A stretch of 64,000 nucleotides of DNA from Sphingomonas sanxanigenens DSM 19645 = NX02 (GCF_000512205.2 NZ_CP006644.1:4106501-4170500); one strand, 5' to 3'; counted from the first letter of the stretch, positions 38,965-48,479 are shown. A program made the numbers and translations. Notes: generated by a model from the sequence alone, not told the origin.

Positions 38965-40977
38965 ATGGCCGACGACGACAGTTTTGAACCGCGCCTCGGG
39001 CGCCAGCGCCAGCAGGGCGGCAAGCGCGCCCGGCGCTATCTCGGCCGTGTCCTGGCCGCCGCCAATCTTGCGCGTGGTAGCGCGGCTACGCCAGGCCTTG
39101 CGCGGGGAGCGTTCTCGGGCACCCGGATCGGGCGCGGCGCGGGTGTCGGGCGGATGCTCGCCAGCCGCGGCGGACATGCGGCGTCGAACGGCCGCCGCGT
39201 CATCGTCAAGGCAAGCATCGTCAAGCTGGCCGGCAAGGGCGCGTCGGCCGCTGCCGCGCACCTGCGCTATCTCCAGCGTGATGGCACGACGCGCGAGGGC
39301 GAACGCGGCACACTCTACGGGCGCGATACCGATACCGTCGACGGCAAGGCGTTCGGCGAGCGCGGGTCTGGTGATCGCCACCTGTTCCGCTTCATCGTTT
39401 CGCCCGAGGACGGGGATCAATATGACGATCTGAAACCGCTCACCCGCCGGCTGATGGCGCGCATGGAAGAGGATCTCGGGACCAGGCTCGACTGGGTCGC
39501 TGTCGACCATTTCAACACCGGCCATCCGCACACCCATATCGTCGTGCGCGGGAAGGATGATCGTGGCGCCGATCTGGTCATCGCCCGCGACTATATGACG
39601 ACCGGTATCCGCGAGCGCGCCGCCGAGCTGGTGGACCTCGACCTGGGGCCGCGCACCCACCGCGAAATCGCGCAGATGCTACGCGCCGAAGTCGAGCAGG
39701 AGCGCCTGACCTCGATCGATAGGGCCTTGCTCAAGGGGGCGGACACCGAGCGAGTAGTGGCGACCAACGGTCACGACGCCTTCGACCACACGCTGCGCGC
39801 CGGCCGGCTGGCGAAGCTGTCGCGCATGGGCCTGGCCGAGCCGCTCGGCGCGGGCCGCTTCCGGCTCGCGCCCGACCTCGCCGATACACTCCGCGCATTG
39901 GGCGAACGTGGCGACATCATCCGCGCGATGCAGCGCGAATTTTCGCGCGCCGCGATTGCCCGGGCGCCGGCCGACCAGGCGATCTACGACCCGGCCGCGC
40001 CCGATGCCCGCCCGCTGGTCGGCCGTGTGCTGGCGCACGGGCTCGCCGACGAGCACGCTGATCGCCATTATCTGATCGTCGACGGCGTGGACGGGCGCAG
40101 CCATTATGTGGCGATCGGCAAGCCCGCCCTGAGCTTCTCCGAAGGGGGCACGGAAACCGACGTCAGCCTGCCGCGTGGTGCGATTGTGCGGATCGCCCCC
40201 CTTAGCCCGACAGTGCGGGAGGTGGATCGGACCATCGCCGAGGTCGCCGCTGCCAATGATGGACGATACGATGTGGACGCCCATCTTCGCCACGATCCGA
40301 CCGCCACTCAGGCCTTTGCCGAAACCCATGTCAGGCGGCTGGAGGCCATGCGACGGACAACGGGTACCGTCGAGCGCGAGCCGTCGGGCCGCTGGATCAT
40401 CGCACCCGACCATCTCGATCGTGTGGCGGCCCATGAGGCGGCGAGGCTGCTGGATCGTCCGGTTGCAATCACCATGCTGTCGGCACAGCCGCTCGATCGG
40501 CTGGTCGATGCCGACGCCGCGACCTGGATAGATCGGGAACTGGTATCGGGCTCGCAGGAGCCAACCCGCAATGCCGGGTTCGGCCACGATCTGCGCGACG
40601 CCCAGGCGCGTCGGCGACAGTGGCTGGTAACGCAGGGATTTGCCGAGGAGACGGGCGGCGGCACGACGTTTCCGAGCGGCATGATCGCGGCGCTGCAGCG
40701 GCGCGAGCTGCTACGGGTCGGGGGACAGCTCGTTGATGAGATGAAAATGCCATTCCGGGAGGCTGCCGAGGGCGCCCGGATCGAGGGCGTCTACCGCCGC
40801 TCGGTTGATCTCGTCAGCGGGCGCTTCGCGCTGGTTGAGCGATCCCGTGATTTCACGCTCGTGCCGTGGCGTCCGGTACTGGAGCGGCAGGTCGGCAAAT
40901 CGGTCTCGGGATTGATGCGCGGCGACGGCATCAGCTGGTCGATCGGGCGCGGTCGGAGTGGGCCGAGCATTTCCTGA
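38965..40977 (+). CDS. Relaxase (DUF3363-type, VirD2/TraI-like)
   Basis: 670 residues from the ATG at 38965; an ATG at 38890 is also in frame. The relaxase core shows VIVKASIVKLAGKGASAAAAHLRYLQRDG, then RHLFRFIVSPEDGDQYDDLKPLTRRLMARMEEDLGTRLDWVAVDHFNTGHPHTHIVVRGKD, whose HxH is the metal-binding motif III (about residue 187). The C-terminal two-thirds match DUF3363. The protein nicks oriT and pilots the strand through the TraG-Trb channel. It is intact. A defence island is inserted between it and traG, which are usually close neighbours in related elements. Confidence 0.9.
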   Translation: MADDDSFEPRLGRQRQQGGKRARRYLGRVLAAANLARGSAATPGLARGAFSGTRIGRGAGVGRMLASRGGHAASNGRRVIVKASIVKLAGKGASAAAAHLRYLQRDGTTREGERGTLYGRDTDTVDGKAFGERGSGDRHLFRFIVSPEDGDQYDDLKPLTRRLMARMEEDLGTRLDWVAVDHFNTGHPHTHIVVRGKDDRGADLVIARDYMTTGIRERAAELVDLDLGPRTHREIAQMLRAEVEQERLTSIDRALLKGADTERVVATNGHDAFDHTLRAGRLAKLSRMGLAEPLGAGRFRLAPDLADTLRALGERGDIIRAMQREFSRAAIARAPADQAIYDPAAPDARPLVGRVLAHGLADEHADRHYLIVDGVDGRSHYVAIGKPALSFSEGGTETDVSLPRGAIVRIAPLSPTVREVDRTIAEVAAANDGRYDVDAHLRHDPTATQAFAETHVRRLEAMRRTTGTVEREPSGRWIIAPDHLDRVAAHEAARLLDRPVAITMLSAQPLDRLVDADAATWIDRELVSGSQEPTRNAGFGHDLRDAQARRRQWLVTQGFAEETGGGTTFPSGMIAALQRRELLRVGGQLVDEMKMPFREAAEGARIEGVYRRSVDLVSGRFALVERSRDFTLVPWRPVLERQVGKSVSGLMRGDGISWSIGRGRSGPSIS

Positions 40978-41044
40978 ATCTGCTGGTCACCTGGCGGAAG
41001 TTTTTTTGGGCAGGATGAATCGACTTCCCGGATTGGCCGGCGAG

Positions 41045-41665
41045 CTAGCACCACAGACCACCCCACGGTTTGACATGCGCCCACCACTCGACGGGTGTCA
41101 GGATGCGGAGCGGCAGCTGGGGCAGCTGGCCCCGCTTGTTGATGATGGTGCTCCTGTCACTCGTGCAGAAGACATCGCAGCCCAAGCCGATCGCGTTACC
41201 GAGGAGCTCGCGGTCCGCACGATCTGGCAAGGAGGCTACGAGCGGTGCATCGGCGAGCCGGCGACCGAAATCGGCCGCGAAGGCGCTGTCCTCGCTCTGG
41301 GTGTCGACGACCTCGAAGGCGTAATCGAGCAGATCCTCGCGCACCGATGCGTTTCGCGTCCTGGAAATCTCATCGATCGTCTTTGCCGAAACCACCAGGT
41401 CCCAGTGGGCCCTGGTCCCAATCTGAAACACATGCATCAATGCCTCCGTGTCCCACGCTGACGTTGTATCGAGCGATTCAGGAAGGGGCTCCTGCTCGAA
41501 GATATGGGGTGCGCGCTTGACGAGTAGATTGACGATGTTCGTGTCGAGAAACACGCGTCGCGGGATGCTCTCGAAAGGATATCTCGTGCAGTCGGCGCTG
41601 TGGTGTTGCTGGTCGCGATAAAGTACCCACCGCCCGCGTGCCTGATCCCAATGTTCTAACCCCAC
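41045..41665 (-). CDS. PIN-like domain protein next to AbiE genes
   Basis: 206 residues from a GTG at 41665. PIN-fold features: the first Asp in RRVFLDTNIVNLLVK (about residue 41), a Glu in SAKTIDEISRTR, Asp in DRELLGNAIGLGCDVFCTSDRSTI and a C-terminal LRILTPVEWW strand. It is probably an RNase or a nuclease. It follows the AbiEii-like gene by 48 bases on the same strand and could be a third component of that locus. Its exact partner is unknown. Confidence 0.7.
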   Translation of the reverse strand: MGLEHWDQARGRWVLYRDQQHHSADCTRYPFESIPRRVFLDTNIVNLLVKRAPHIFEQEPLPESLDTTSAWDTEALMHVFQIGTRAHWDLVVSAKTIDEISRTRNASVREDLLDYAFEVVDTQSEDSAFAADFGRRLADAPLVASLPDRADRELLGNAIGLGCDVFCTSDRSTIINKRGQLPQLPLRILTPVEWWAHVKPWGGLWC

Positions 41666-41713
41666 GACTGCACCCTAACCCTCGTCATGATTGGTCCTTC
41701 CTCACTGATCAAA

Positions 41714-42763
41714 TTAACGCTTCAGTTGGGCTTCAATCTCGCGCGCAGCGTTGATGACGTCGACGAAGGTGGGAACTGGGCCGAAGATCATTCCGCTCAT
41801 ACTGTCATAGTCGCGTTCAAGCGCATGCAGCATACCCTCAGCCGGAGCGGGAGAAAAATTGCCGGCAATTGCATTGTTGAGATCGAAATCCGGACGGTTG
41901 AAGAACATTCGCGCATGACGCGCGCAATCGATCCCTAATGCTATGTCCGAAAGTGCCTCTCGACCAACCGGCGAGCCGAGCAGGCGATAGACATCGTAAT
42001 AGTGGCGGGTAATGCGCTGCCCTTCCTGTCGAACGACCCCGCGACGATCATACCAGTGCCGCATCCCGTGCAGGATCACGATCTTGTCCCAGAAAGTGCG
42101 GGCCGCGGCGACGGTGGTGATATTGTCGATGACGAAGCTCTCGTCACCCATGTCTTGTGCGACATAAGGGACGATCCGCGCCGGCGCATGCGGATCGAGC
42201 GCCGACTTCGCTCCGGACTCGATACGGACCGCAGGAAGTACGTAGTCGTTGGTCTCGACAGTGACGCTTGGATACCAGAGCAGGAGGGTTTGCCCATCCG
42301 GATCATTGGGATCGGATACCAGCCGAGCATTCGCCGAGATTTTGGCGGCGGCGAGCGTTCCGGCCAGGATATCCGACAGCTCCCGCGCCAGCGTATCGTT
42401 GATATAGGTACTGCAGCTTTCTCGGATGGACTCAAGCTGGCGAACTCTGGCTTTGCCGCTCATCGCTTCGAGTACATCGACGGAGGCTGCCTCGCCTAAA
42501 TCATCGCGGAAGACGGTAATATCGATGTCTTCCGAGAAGCGGGATATGAGCCCGTAGGCTTTCGACAGCGAGGTGCCTCCCTTGAACAGCAGCCGTGGAT
42601 GACCGGCAGGCAAATCGTTGAACAGGGCGTCCAAAGTCCAACAGACCCAGAAGTCCTTCTCGACGTTGCGCTCGCTTGTGCCGAGGCGCCGTCCGGTGTC
42701 GGCGAACAATCCGCGCCGGTCCTCGGCTGGAGCCGCCAGCACACTAGCGAATGCGGGGTTCAT
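41714..42763 (-). CDS. abiEii: AbiEii/AbiGii-type nucleotidyltransferase toxin
   Basis: 349 residues. The nucleotidyltransferase core is visible at about residues 55-85: HPRLLFKGGTSLSKAYGLISRFSEDIDITVF, the GG-T-S and D-x-D motifs of DUF1814-type toxins. Conserved blocks follow (FWDKIVILHGMRHWYDRRGVVRQEGQRITRHYYDVYRL). AbiEii toxins transfer nucleotides to tRNA and cause abortive infection when the antitoxin fails. The ATG overlaps the stop of the antitoxin gene. The gene is full-length. Confidence 0.88.
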   Translation of the reverse strand: MNPAFASVLAAPAEDRRGLFADTGRRLGTSERNVEKDFWVCWTLDALFNDLPAGHPRLLFKGGTSLSKAYGLISRFSEDIDITVFRDDLGEAASVDVLEAMSGKARVRQLESIRESCSTYINDTLARELSDILAGTLAAAKISANARLVSDPNDPDGQTLLLWYPSVTVETNDYVLPAVRIESGAKSALDPHAPARIVPYVAQDMGDESFVIDNITTVAAARTFWDKIVILHGMRHWYDRRGVVRQEGQRITRHYYDVYRLLGSPVGREALSDIALGIDCARHARMFFNRPDFDLNNAIAGNFSPAPAEGMLHALERDYDSMSGMIFGPVPTFVDVINAAREIEAQLKR

Positions 42764-43569
42764 GAGGGTGCCTTCGTCGATCCGCCGCGATCGGTATTTT
42801 TCTGACCTGTGGGTGCGCCGGCGGGCGCGACGGACGTGCTGCTCAGCTTCTGCCCTCCCCTCTTCGATGTCGGGAGCTTCGGCGAAGTCGACCGTTTCAC
42901 CGGTCGACCGAGCGGCAGGGCCAGTGTGGGATCGGCGCTTTCAAGCAAGTCACGCAGATAGGACTGCATCCAGATAGGGAGCGTTGGCAAACCATCGCGG
43001 AGATCATCACGGATCAATTGCCCTCGTGCCGGGTCGCTGAGAAGGCTGTGGAGGCGTGTCGTCACATCCCCATCCTGGTGCGAGTTGATGATGTCTTGAA
43101 GCCAGTGCAGTGCCTGAACGATCCGCATGGCTGGCCGTCCAGCCCAAAAGAGCCGGCTCGGCGCGGCCTGTTTGAATGTGATTTTCTGATTGCCTAGCTG
43201 GATCGGGCGCAGCCGGGCATCGCTTTGGACTACGACCTGCCCCGGAACAGCCGTCGTCAGCCCCAGATCGTTCGCCGCCGTCATGCCATCGACAACGAGC
43301 CGGGCCTGATCGCGCCGGCCTACCGCGTCAACGACCGCCCGGGTCTCAGGCGTGCTGCTTCGACCGGTCAGACTGTTGAAGCGCGGCAAATAGTAGAGTC
43401 CTCGATCGAGGCGATCCAGCTCCTGGGTCTTCACCAATCGCTGGAGTGCCTTGTCGATCCCAGCGCGCGGCCCGAGATCGAGAAAATCCACCGGCGTCCA
43501 CACTGCGCCGGGGACGGTGGCGATGCGGTCGAGAATCTGTGGTTTGAGATCGAGTGAAGGACCACGCAT
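42760..43569 (-). CDS. abiEi: AbiEi-like antitoxin (DUF6088 type)
   Basis: 269 residues. The N-terminal winged helix (QILDRIATVPGAVWTPVDFLDLGPRAGIDKALQRLVKTQELDRLDRGLYYLPRF) and the following domain (TPETRAVVDAVGRRDQARLVVDGMTAANDLGLTTAVPGQVVVQSDARLRPIQLGNQKITFKQA) are characteristic of DUF6088 antitoxin/regulator proteins. The C-terminal 60 residues are basic and disordered. It should neutralise AbiEii and bind the two 31-bp inverted repeats directly upstream of it. Coupled to abiEii by four overlapping bases. Confidence 0.85.
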   Translation of the reverse strand: MRGPSLDLKPQILDRIATVPGAVWTPVDFLDLGPRAGIDKALQRLVKTQELDRLDRGLYYLPRFNSLTGRSSTPETRAVVDAVGRRDQARLVVDGMTAANDLGLTTAVPGQVVVQSDARLRPIQLGNQKITFKQAAPSRLFWAGRPAMRIVQALHWLQDIINSHQDGDVTTRLHSLLSDPARGQLIRDDLRDGLPTLPIWMQSYLRDLLESADPTLALPLGRPVKRSTSPKLPTSKRGGQKLSSTSVAPAGAPTGQKNTDRGGSTKAPS

Positions 43570-43582
43570 GACACATTCCTCT

Positions 43583-43613
43583 TTGTCCGAAAAATGCGGT
43601 ATCTTTCGGACAA
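43583..43613. promoter_or_regulatory. Operator 1 of the abiE / methyltransferase divergent promoter
   Basis: TTGTCCGAAA and TTTCGGACAA, perfect 10-bp inverted arms with an 11-base spacer (containing CGGTA). It begins 14 bases upstream of the AbiEi ATG. An identical-arm copy lies 50 bp away. Confidence 0.8.
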
Positions 43614-43632
43614 ATGCAACTCCCTCTTTACG

Positions 43633-43663
43633 TTGTCCGAAAGATACGGTAAGTTTCGGACAA
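43633..43663. promoter_or_regulatory. Operator 2 of the abiE / methyltransferase divergent promoter
   Basis: The same 10-bp arms TTGTCCGAAA and TTTCGGACAA with an 11-base spacer (CGGTA again). It ends 21 bases before the methyltransferase GTG. Centres of the two sites are 50 bp apart, close to five helical turns, which would allow cooperative binding of a dimeric or looping repressor such as AbiEi. Confidence 0.8.
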
Positions 43664-43684
43664 ACGCGTATCGGGAGGAAGATC

Positions 43685-44875
43685 GTGATCCGCTCTATTC
43701 ACCCCTTCCCGGCGCGCATGGCGCCTGAACTGGCCCTCGAAAAACTGAAAGAACTGGCTTCGCCGGGCATCGTACTTGACCCGATGGCGGGCTCGGGCAC
43801 GGTTTTGCGTCAGGCGACCGATCTCGGCCATCAGGCGGTCGGATTCGACATGGATCCTCTGGCGGTCCTCATGACCCGCGTCTGGACCACGGCTGTGGAC
43901 GATAAGCTCGTGGTCGATCTGGCCGAGCGCGTAAACAAGCGGGTCGACGCGCTTGCCGCGTCAGACGCCGCTCTGCCCTGGATAGACAATGATCCTGAAA
44001 CGAAGGCTTTTGTCGATTTCTGGTTTGCTGATCCCCAAAAGAGCGAACTGCGCCGAATCGCCTGTGTTCTTGATCAGCTCGTCGCGGAGCTTTCCAGCCC
44101 CGATGAGCATTTGGCGATTGATCTTCTGAAGATCGCGCTCAGCCGTCTCATCATCACCAAGGACAAAGGCGCCTCGCTCGCGCGGGACGTCTCCCATAGC
44201 CGCCCACACAAGATCGCCGACGCGAATGACTTCGAGGTCAGGCCGATGTTCGACCGGTCGATCAAGGCTGTGCGCAAGCGCCTGAGCGAAGCGCCGCCTC
44301 CAGGCGGTGCAGCGATCGGGCTGGGCGACGCGCGCATCCTGACGTCGGTTGCGGACTCAAGCGTCGACGCGGTCCTCACATCGCCGCCGTACCTTAATGC
44401 GATCGACTACATGCGCGGGCACCGCCTGTCGCTGATCTGGCTTGGCCATCGCCTTGGCGATTTGCGGACGATCCGCTCCAACAGCATCGGTGCCGAGCGC
44501 GCACCGGATCAGGTGGACGAGGCCGTCGAGCTGGCAGCCATGCGCACCGCCATGGGCGAGATCGATCAGCTCCCTAACAAATTCGGTTCCATGATTGCCC
44601 GCTACGTCCAGGATATTCGCCGTATGATCGGCGAAATCGCGCGCGTGCTGAAACAGGGCGCGCGCGCGACCTTCGTGGTTGGCAATTCCTGTCTGCGCGA
44701 CGTATTCATCAAGAACTCGGCAGCGGTTGCGACGGCAGCCCAGTTCGCCGGATTGACGTTGATCAGCGAGACCGAGCGCCCCTTGCCGATGCGCAGCCGT
44801 TATCTGCCAATGACAAGCGAACCACTCGGCAAGCGCATGCGCACCGAAACAATCCTCTCCTTCGCCCGCGCGTGA
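43685..44875 (+). CDS. DNA methyltransferase (N4-cytosine/N6-adenine type)
   Basis: 396 residues from a GTG at 43685 with GGGAGGAAG upstream. S-adenosylmethionine-binding motif I is VLDPMAGSGTVLRQATDLGHQAVGFDMDP near residue 32 and the catalytic motif IV is TSPPYLNAIDYMRGHRLSL near residue 231. The order (motif I first) and TSPPY suggest a gamma-type amino-methyltransferase, often N4-cytosine. The C-terminus (ARATFVVGNSCLRDVFIKN) is typical of such enzymes. It lies divergent to abiEi and convergent with the Z1 helicase gene (4-base gap). It may protect host DNA from the neighbouring Z1/nuclease genes. Confidence 0.88.
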   Translation: MIRSIHPFPARMAPELALEKLKELASPGIVLDPMAGSGTVLRQATDLGHQAVGFDMDPLAVLMTRVWTTAVDDKLVVDLAERVNKRVDALAASDAALPWIDNDPETKAFVDFWFADPQKSELRRIACVLDQLVAELSSPDEHLAIDLLKIALSRLIITKDKGASLARDVSHSRPHKIADANDFEVRPMFDRSIKAVRKRLSEAPPPGGAAIGLGDARILTSVADSSVDAVLTSPPYLNAIDYMRGHRLSLIWLGHRLGDLRTIRSNSIGAERAPDQVDEAVELAAMRTAMGEIDQLPNKFGSMIARYVQDIRRMIGEIARVLKQGARATFVVGNSCLRDVFIKNSAAVATAAQFAGLTLISETERPLPMRSRYLPMTSEPLGKRMRTETILSFARA

Positions 44876-44878
44876 CCG

Positions 44879-46738
44879 TCACGCCGCCAGCGGGTCGTTG
44901 AGGTTCTGGATGAACTGCAGGCTCCCCTTGTATTTGTAGAACAGCTTCGCCCGCCCAGCGGCGTTGAAGAAGATCTTCACATGGTGAACGGCGGTCGGAA
45001 ATTTCTTCGGCTCAAGCTGGCTCTTGCCCATAAACCCCTTGTCGCGAGAGATCGCGGCCTGATTGGCGTCGGCCGATCCAGCAATGGACGAAGCAGTATG
45101 GATCGCCAGCGTGCCGCCGCCACCAGCGGTCACCGCTGTAATATATTCGATCAGAAATTGCGGCAGGGCGTCGTTGCCGAGCTGCGCGCGAAGCGCATCC
45201 AAGGTGGCGACGCTCGTCTGATTGGCGAGAACGATCGTGTCCAGCTCGTCCGTATAGTCGAACATGCCGAACGACATCTCGCCTTTGTCGAGCGCGACAG
45301 TTGCCTTGTCGATGCTGGGATCGGACGCGACCGATACGCGGCTGTCGCCGATCCACACCGGCGATCCCAGTTCGCTCTTGACCGTCGCGAGCGCAAGCCG
45401 GTGAAAAACGAAGCATCGGTGCCAGTCGGCATAAAGCTGAGTCGGGATCGTCAGCTCGAAATGCTCGAGATAAGCGCCACGCGCACCGAACATGCGCGCG
45501 CGCTGAATATAGGTATCCTGTTGCAGCTTGTGCTGCACGTTGCGGGTGAAGAACATCGACAGCAGGTTCGGAAAGGTGACGCCGCGCGAAACGATATTGC
45601 CGCCGATGATAATCGTGAACGGTGAGGAAGGCTCGGTGGCGCTATCGCCCGCCGCCTTCCGGTCGCGCTCGCTGTTCAGCACCACCAGGCTGGTGCGCGA
45701 GGCATTCTCGACAACATAGCCGGTGAGCTCATCGGGATCGGCCGCCGGATAAAGCTGCTGGGCTGTCGCATAGACGCTTGTGACAAGCGTTTCGAAGTCT
45801 GTGCTATCGGCTTCCGTCAAGGCATGCACCGCTTCCTCGATGGTGATGCGGTCGGCTTCATGATCGAGCTTCTTGCCGCTCGTGTGTACGAGCATCGTGT
45901 AGTTCTTCTCTTCGTCGTTCACGACGACGTTGAGATATGCGGCGGCGACGAGGAAGCGGACGAGCGCGTCCCTGGCCTCCTGGGGATTTCCACCCTGCTG
46001 AAGATAGGTGAGGCGATAAGGCACCTTCTTGTCCAGCGGGAAGAAGACGTCCTGCCCTGTATATTTTGCATGCGGCGGGAAGCTCACCCACTTTTCGGTG
46101 TCGTTCTTGAACGTGTTGTTGAGGTCGAGCCGCGCGGGTGTCGCGGTAACGCCAATGTAGAAGCCATCGCTGCCGATGAGCTGGCCTACGAGATCGTTGA
46201 TGGTCGTCTTCGTGCCCTGGTTCACCTTGGAGTTCGGTGTGGCATAATCCGCTTCGTCGTCGATCACGACGACCTTGCCCATGTCCTTCAGTCGTTCGAT
46301 CAGCTTCTCGAGGTCGCGCGCGTTCTTCTTGCAGAAAACGACCAGTTCGGCCGGCTTTTGGCCGTTGGCCGTCTGCAGCAATTCGGAGGAATTACGCGGG
46401 GCCGGGGCCAGGGCGGATGCCTTGAAGCGACGCAAGTTCTGCGTCAGCAGGTCGACGCTGTCGTTCATGAGATGGACAATGATCTTGTGCCCGTCGTCGA
46501 GCAGTTTCGCCGTCAGGCAGATCATCATCTCGGTCTTGCCGCTCTGCGGCTCGCCATAAATGACGAGGGCCGACGTGCTGGCCATCGCTAAATTGGCGAT
46601 CGCGCCGCTGACCGCGGTCTCGATGCTTGTCGTGGGGATATCCGCGGTCTGCAAGCGTATCAGCTGCTTGGAATATCGACCATTGAGTTTGGCCTTGGCC
46701 TTGAATTTCGCGAGATCGAGTACATGCGTCACAATCAT
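44879..46738 (-). CDS. Z1-domain superfamily II helicase / endonuclease-associated ATPase
   Basis: 619 residues from the ATG at 46738 (an in-frame TTG is three codons earlier). Walker A is YGEPQSGKTEMMICLTAKLL near residue 63, the DEAD-like box VVVIDDEADYATPN near residue 165, followed by GVTATPARLDL. The Z1 domain is seen as SPFTIIIGGNIVSRGVTFPNLLSMFFTRN ... QQDTYIQRARMFGARGAY. Z1 proteins accompany methyltransferases and nucleases in restriction-like and Mza-type defence systems. Here it faces the methyltransferase and follows the GIY-YIG gene on the same strand. An AT-rich 160-base gap upstream probably holds its own promoter. Confidence 0.87.
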   Translation of the reverse strand: MIVTHVLDLAKFKAKAKLNGRYSKQLIRLQTADIPTTSIETAVSGAIANLAMASTSALVIYGEPQSGKTEMMICLTAKLLDDGHKIIVHLMNDSVDLLTQNLRRFKASALAPAPRNSSELLQTANGQKPAELVVFCKKNARDLEKLIERLKDMGKVVVIDDEADYATPNSKVNQGTKTTINDLVGQLIGSDGFYIGVTATPARLDLNNTFKNDTEKWVSFPPHAKYTGQDVFFPLDKKVPYRLTYLQQGGNPQEARDALVRFLVAAAYLNVVVNDEEKNYTMLVHTSGKKLDHEADRITIEEAVHALTEADSTDFETLVTSVYATAQQLYPAADPDELTGYVVENASRTSLVVLNSERDRKAAGDSATEPSSPFTIIIGGNIVSRGVTFPNLLSMFFTRNVQHKLQQDTYIQRARMFGARGAYLEHFELTIPTQLYADWHRCFVFHRLALATVKSELGSPVWIGDSRVSVASDPSIDKATVALDKGEMSFGMFDYTDELDTIVLANQTSVATLDALRAQLGNDALPQFLIEYITAVTAGGGGTLAIHTASSIAGSADANQAAISRDKGFMGKSQLEPKKFPTAVHHVKIFFNAAGRAKLFYKYKGSLQFIQNLNDPLAA

Positions 46739-46908
46739 AACCCCCAAACGAAAACGATATTGATATATAGGAACAGATGACTAGAAATTAATCGCGCTTG
46801 AAATGGCGACTCCGCCATCGCACTGCTGAACCAATAGTTTTCTATCTTGGCTCTAGAACCACAGTTCGTCCATTTTAGGAACCGGACAATATTGGGACGC
46901 TCTTTGAC

Positions 46909-47700
46909 TCAATAAGCGGTGATGGAGGCATATTTGGCCTCCAAGGCAGCCCGAGCGTCCTCCCATGCCGAATGAAGCTGTCCGAGCGAACAACGAACTC
47001 GTTCAAACATCGTTCTTTGGCCTGAGAGGCGAAAGAGAACCTCTTGCTCCATCGCATAGGCCATTGATTGGGTAGGCCAGTGTGTGCTCAGTACCGCTAT
47101 CCATCGCCGTTCAAGCAACTCGACCGGGACGTGCTGATTTACCCTTGCGAGCCTTTCGTCGATGTCACCGGCAAAGCCAATCTTCCATAGGTCGGAGCCT
47201 TCGAACGCAAAGGCATAGGTCCATGCGGGTTCGTCGTCCCTAAATATCTGGCCCTCCCATGAACAGGGTCGCGGGCCCGTGGTCGGGCCGACCTCCCTAT
47301 GTCCCGGGCGTTTTGTGCCTGTCTCAATATTGATGGACGTGCCTGCGAGCTTCTGAGCGGCTTTTTCTTCTCGCCGGCGGCGATTCTCACGGATGATCCG
47401 ACGGGCGTCATCGGCTGAGAGATGAGGTGCTGCTGCCAGGTCGATCAGCACCCATAGGCCGTCAACGCTGGTTAGAACCCCGCCGTCCGCAAGTTCCTGC
47501 CGCGCGAAGCGCACTTCCCGCTGGAAGTGTTGCTCCGGAGTTACGCCATCCGGAGTAACTTGGTCACGCCGCTGCGTGTTCGTACTAAGCCATGCATAGA
47601 CGGCCGCGGGGCTTGATGAGCCCCCATGGGCACCTAATGCTTTCACTACGGCCAGCATATAATGAACGCGGATCGACGGAATTTTGGCGAATTCAGACAT
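46909..47700 (-). CDS. Mrr_N winged-helix protein with GIY-YIG-like nuclease domain
   Basis: 263 residues. The N-terminal part (PSIRVHYMLAVVKALGAHGGSSSPAAVYAWLSTN ... EVRFARQELADGGVLTSVDGLWVL) is the Mrr N-terminal-like DNA-recognition winged helix. The C-terminal part (TYAFAFEGSDLWKIGFAGDIDERLARVNQHVPVELLERRWIAVLSTHWPTQSMAYAMEQEVLFRL) resembles GIY-YIG/T5orf172-type nucleases: KIGFA, Arg in DERLARVN and Glu in AMEQEVLF. It would be a target-recognising endonuclease. It starts two bases after the HerA gene ends, so they belong to one transcript. Confidence 0.72.
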   Translation of the reverse strand: MSEFAKIPSIRVHYMLAVVKALGAHGGSSSPAAVYAWLSTNTQRRDQVTPDGVTPEQHFQREVRFARQELADGGVLTSVDGLWVLIDLAAAPHLSADDARRIIRENRRRREEKAAQKLAGTSINIETGTKRPGHREVGPTTGPRPCSWEGQIFRDDEPAWTYAFAFEGSDLWKIGFAGDIDERLARVNQHVPVELLERRWIAVLSTHWPTQSMAYAMEQEVLFRLSGQRTMFERVRCSLGQLHSAWEDARAALEAKYASITAY

Positions 47701-47702
47701 AA

Positions 47703-48479
47703 TCAGCTTTCCAGCCTCAGTTTCGCCGTTGAAGAATGGATCTGCGTCATGATCGGGCGGCGCATATGCGCGAGGCTAACGACCGCCTGTCCAGGCTGCA
47801 GCGACGCGAGCGAGCGCCACATGCTCTGATCGATGGCGGGGATGGTCCGCCGCAGCCTGCCGACGACGCTCTCGTCCTGTATTTTATGCAGGATCCAATT
47901 GTTGATTAGCGCCAACACTTCATCGGGTAGATTTTGCGGCAGCTGCGTGACGAATGTCAGGCCCAGCCAACGCTTGCGCCCCCGTTTCGCGATGCGCGCG
48001 ACCTGTTCATAGAGCGTCGGCATCTGCCGGATCCGGGCGGTCGACAGGAATTCGTGTGCTTCCTCGATGATGAGGTTGACCGGCGTTGGCGTCTGCCCCT
48101 TGGCTGTTGCCAGTTCATAAGCGCGTTCTTGCTCAGTCTGCAACTGTCGCAGCACCTGCGCGATCGCGAGGTTTCGCAGCACCGGACTGTCCAAGTCAGA
48201 AAGGTCGATGATGTTGACCCGACCAGGCTGAAGCATTGCCGGCACATCGAGCTGGTCGGCATCGGCACGATCGAAAATCTTCAGCCGGTGCATGCGCCAG
48301 AGCAGACCAGACACCTTCATCCAGCTCGACGGAACTTTCTCGAGTTCGGTCTGATTCACGATCTCTTCGAGCTTGGTCCGCGCGTCACTCCGTTTGCGCA
48401 GCAAATCGCTGGCCCAAAAGGTGACCTCACCCTTTTTGAGGTTCGCGATGCAGGCGGAAACGACATCGATCAGCACCGC
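47703..48479 (-). pseudogene. herA: HerA-like ATPase, C-terminal fragment (split by IS630)
   Basis: This stretch reads LAVLIDVVSACIANLKKGEVTFWASDLLRKRS and continues to RIRQMPTLYEQVARIAKRGRKRWLGLTFVTQLPQNLPDEVLALINNWILHKIQD, with the Walker B region VNLIIEEAHEFLSTARI. It is the C-terminal half of a HerA/DUF87 hexameric translocase. It is cut off from the N-terminal half (49631-50723) by the IS630 element. Removing the element and one TA copy restores one open frame: ...PHLT-L-AVLIDVV.... Without that, this fragment lacks a normal start. Confidence 0.88.
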
